From: Polytrichum commune
Taxonomy: Eukaryota; Streptophyta; Polytrichopsida; Polytrichales; Polytrichaceae
Assembly (NCBI GenBank): GCA_950295325.1
Contig: OX485804.1
Span: 60,046,533-60,110,532, forward strand
Direction: 5' to 3'
Length of the DNA stretch: 64,000 nucleotides
This document shows positions 61,148 through 64,000 of the stretch, piece by piece. Positions within the stretch are counted from its first letter, which is position 1. Every line of letters starts with the position of its first letter. The position numbers and the translations under genes were made by a program. Below the pieces are notes generated by a model. That model was given only the letters and a program-made list of their open reading frames with translations. It was not told the origin of the DNA and did not search any database.

Positions 61148-62284
61148 CAAAGCCTTTATGCCCACACAATAGAACCAAAAGTTAAAAGCTGAATGCGACA
61201 CAGATATTGCAGTGTTTTACTTAGGGTGCACTCCAAGCCATTGCTAGCTTTGTTGCGAAGTTGATTATTTCACCTCGAGCTTCTCATCTGACTTAACTTA
61301 CTTGGAGCATAATAGGCACTGGCAAGGCTATCCACAGTCATAAACCACAGATCCCCTGCTATTGCACTTCATGTACCCAGGTGACTTGATTAACCTATGG
61401 CATATTCTTGTCACATGAGTAAAATATATATGATCCGGAACCTGGACATAAAACGAAATAGATCTATAATGCACATTAGTATATGTACTTCTCCAGAATA
61501 TTGTTAAGTATGGAGTCAGATTGATTTATTGATTTTATGTGTAAGTTGTCACACAGAATTGAAATTGAGCTTGGTTTAGGACACAGCTAGCGCAGTCCAA
61601 AATAGAGAAGCAGGTGAAGAGATTCAACAAGCAATCAACCATATCCGCCACCACTTGCATTTGTCAGTCCTGGTGACCTCCATCCTCATGACAAGCTTCT
61701 ATTTGCACACCCACCTGAAATTTAACTGTTGATTATGCCCTGGAATTACACCTGTTGAGTATGCCACTAAGCTACTACTTAATATTTTTCCACAAGACTC
61801 AAAGTAGGAACGGTCATCTTCTTAAAACATTATCCGATCCTCACAAGTTGATAACAATCACTTTTCTTTGGACAGAATTCCACAACCTGCAGATGCTGGA
61901 AACTCCAAGGAACTAGCTCCCTAAGTGACCCAGATCAGGTCAAAGTTATTTCCTGAGCCAACGAAGTCATGTCATTTCTGGAAGTGGATGCGCATCTTTT
62001 GTGAATGCCCTCCAAGCACTTATCTGCAATCATTGTACAAACAGAGAGTCAAATCACTATAGTACAAAAGGGGGGTAATTTTGACGCTCCAATGACACTC
62101 ATTTGACATGGTTTCAGTGCCTTTGAGTGCTGTCAAAGTTAGCAGGCATTGCCCACGAGACTATCAAAATGCTGTCATCCTGGACATTTCAACAACCGAC
62201 TCGATCTAGACCGAATGCAAACCAAGGCCTACCCCAAGCTGCTCCCGTGTGAGTCTTATTTGCTTATTATCTGGAATAGGCATT

Positions 62285-62665
62285 CCTGCTAAGGTAAGCA
62301 GGCCTTAAAACTGACACTTTTTAGCTGTGCACCCACTTTTCACAGGATTCAAAACACGCAATCAGTGTGAGATGATTAGCAAATCCAAATCGTGCATGTA
62401 GCCATTTCCCCATAATTTTTAGAGCTCATACGAGTATCTAATTCATTATGATAGTGTATAATTCCTTTCTCAAATGTCCCCCCGATTATGTTGATTATTG
62501 AGCCTAGAATGGTTTACAAAATTTGAGCACGTAGACAAACCTCTTTCAAATACACGTCTCGTTGGTGTCCATTCTTGGATCCACACCCTAACCACACCTC
62601 ACTCACATATAGGTGTCCGTTAAAGGTGAGTAACCGAATTAGGCCCACTGACCGTCAGCATATTA
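62285..62665 (-). repeat. Foldback family A arm
   Basis: It reads inner arm first on the plus strand: TTAAAACTGACACTTTTTAG, CCACTTTTCACAGGATTC, GATTAGCAAATCC, GAGCTCATACGAGT, then ACACGTCTCGTTGGTGTCC, CACATATAGGTGTCCGTTAA and AGGCCCACTGACC. It closely parallels 30449-30680 plus 33735-33862. Confidence 0.55.
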
Positions 62666-63007
62666 AGTCACAGCACAATCCTGAGTGCCCGCCACCAAGA
62701 GTTAGACCGGAAACACCATGTCATGATGCTATAACTTATCCAATCCTCACACACCATGCTAACTTGATTAACTTGTGTATTATCTGCATGAATACACCTG
62801 GTTGTTTGTAATTTCACAATCTTGTGAATTCACTATCTGCAAGTTTGGAAGAGCTCAAGATGCTTCCACTCTTTCTGCACTATGAATCATTGCTGCAAAG
62901 TTTGCATGACAACCTGCCCTTAGTGTACTAAGTACACAAGTTTCTGCAGTTTGGAATTTTAATGTAAACAAAGCAATTCTTTGCAGGAAGGGCTTTGTGC
63001 TAAAAAG

Positions 63008-63280
63008 CTACTTTGTTTTGTCTAACTAGCGTGGGTGGGAAATTCATGTGGGCTGGAATTGAGTGTGGCCCGCATTAATTCTATAGTACTTGCCTTGGTT
63101 AACATTAGTTATTTTATAGTACTTGTCTTGCCTTGAATTTTCATCCAAATATGCAGACAAGACCACCCACACTAATTTCACACTGAAAATTACAGTGGGC
63201 CACTTCAAATCATAATCTAAAACTAGTGTGGGTTATTGGGAGTTGGTATGGCCTACACTAATTAGACAAAACAGTGTAGT
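63008..63280. mobile_element. Inverted-repeat element family C, second copy
   Basis: The left CTACTTTGTTTTGTCTAACT is mirrored by the right AATTAGACAAAACAGTGTAG, matching the termini of 27142-27531. Inner GTGGGCCAC-like and GTGTGGG blocks also pair. No open frame. Confidence 0.65.
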
Positions 63281-63665
63281 TAGCCAGCACATGCACAAAG
63301 TAGTCGAAGAGCATACATGGATGGTGATGGTTGAATACACTTTTAATTTCTAAGTTTTTGAATCACCTTTGGCAACCTGAAACAAACTTACAGAAGGTCT
63401 TTCATACATGAGGGCCACCATGGCACCTATCTTTTTTGACATCCATTTGGGTAATTAAGGTGAAATCACCACTTCAAGTTTTCACTGCATTCGAGTTTTC
63501 ACTGGGTTTGCACATGAAACAAATGGTTGCGGGGGGGAGGCTTTTACTTTTTACTGCAAATATTAATAATAAAAATAAAAATAATATAAAAGTGCAACAA
63601 AATCGAACTTTATTTTGATCTAATCTTAGTTTTTAATTTTGTGTCAGTGGAGTTGACTTGTACTT

Positions 63666-63680
63666 TGTGATAAATAGAAC
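63666..63680 (+). promoter_or_regulatory. Possible TATA-type element
   Basis: GTGATAAATAGAACC lies about 65-70 bases upstream of the ATG at 63739, a plausible spacing for a plant core promoter with a short leader. Confidence 0.35.
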
Positions 63681-63738
63681 CCCAGAAAGCCCGACCACAC
63701 CTTCATTTCATTTAGTCTCAACCAAGTGGAAAAGCCCA

Positions 63739-64000
63739 ATGTTGCATCCAAAGATGAGGCCACCATCACGGATCCATCATCCCTTCCTCACAAACCGGTC
63801 GAAGAAGCCCACGACCACCATCTTCGGCCGCGTAGGAAAGTTCGCCCAAGACTTCCCATGCCTCACAATCACAGTCTCAATCTTGTCTATGGTCTTATTC
63901 GCCTTCATCGTGCTACAATTCAACCCCACAGCACCTCCTCGCCTAGAGCAAGGACAAGAACAAGTGCAGCACATCGACCTCCAAGAACTCATTCATGCAC
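63739..64000 (+). CDS. Putative type II membrane protein, N-terminal part only
   Basis: An ATG at 63739 opens a frame with no stop to the end of the window (87 codons), so the gene continues beyond it. The N-terminus is basic and Pro/Ser/Thr-rich (MLHPKMRPPSRIHHP, then NRSKKPTTT). A single hydrophobic span follows at about residues 41-61 (CLTITVSILSMVLFAFIVLQF minus its end), then a Pro/Gln-rich stem. A short basic cytosolic tail, one anchor and a stem is the usual start of Golgi type II enzymes such as glycosyltransferases; that is inference, since no catalytic domain is visible. GC content is higher than the flanks. The longer minus-strand frame over the same bases (63777-63992) is a shadow. 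Confidence 0.55.
   Translation, partial: MLHPKMRPPSRIHHPFLTNRSKKPTTTIFGRVGKFAQDFPCLTITVSILSMVLFAFIVLQFNPTAPPRLEQGQEQVQHIDLQELIHA

Noticed and set aside
1-64000. tRNA, rRNA or CRISPR-like structure
   Set aside because: No cloverleaf with paired arms, no rRNA-like conserved core and no regularly spaced direct repeats with unique spacers were seen. The only pol III-type signal is the SINE B box.

Overview
This looks like plant nuclear DNA. It has AT-rich intergenic DNA, spliced genes with GT-AG introns, a gene of the plant-specific DUF688 family, and Stowaway-like and Tourist-like miniature elements. Those MITE types point to a seed plant, probably an angiosperm, but I cannot name the lineage. 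There is no prokaryotic, organellar or viral character, and I found no rRNA, tRNA or CRISPR.

Layout. Bases 1 to about 43300 hold no gene I can support. This part is a graveyard of old mobile DNA: a Tigger-like transposase scrap (5633-6208), a complete 769-bp hAT-type nonautonomous element with perfect termini and target duplication (10585-11353), a Stowaway MITE (15494-15810), a 5'-truncated LINE (about 16010-17985, minus strand), a tandem triplication of a unit of about 336 bp (21821-22790), a Tc1-like DD34E transposase relic (about 30990-32010), a SINE with a 19-bp target duplication (33297-33458), two Tourist-like MITEs (one carrying a nested MITE), and many copies of unnamed inverted-repeat families.

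Bases 43300-59400 are genic. A long GC-richer leader with GA, GT and TCTG microsatellites leads into a DUF688-type gene (45761-49859, two exons). An 11-exon gene follows (52430-59364) whose product looks like an ARM/HEAT helical-repeat protein. Ten of its eleven exons keep phase very consistently. One splice junction breaks frame by one base and the large ninth exon has two in-frame stops, so it is either a young pseudogene, affected by assembly errors, or spliced with an exceptionally short intron. Both genes sit among local tandem duplications, including one that repeats the splice donor of the first gene and one that repeats the start codon of the second.

Bases 59400-63700 are again repeats, including a full-length foldback element of about 670 bp (60481-61147) that explains many fragments elsewhere. 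A third gene starts at 63739 and runs off the window; its visible part looks like a type II membrane protein. The genes show no evident functional link to each other. The most unusual items are the Tc1-like DD34E relic, the stops and phase break in the ARM-like gene, and the repeated splice donor.
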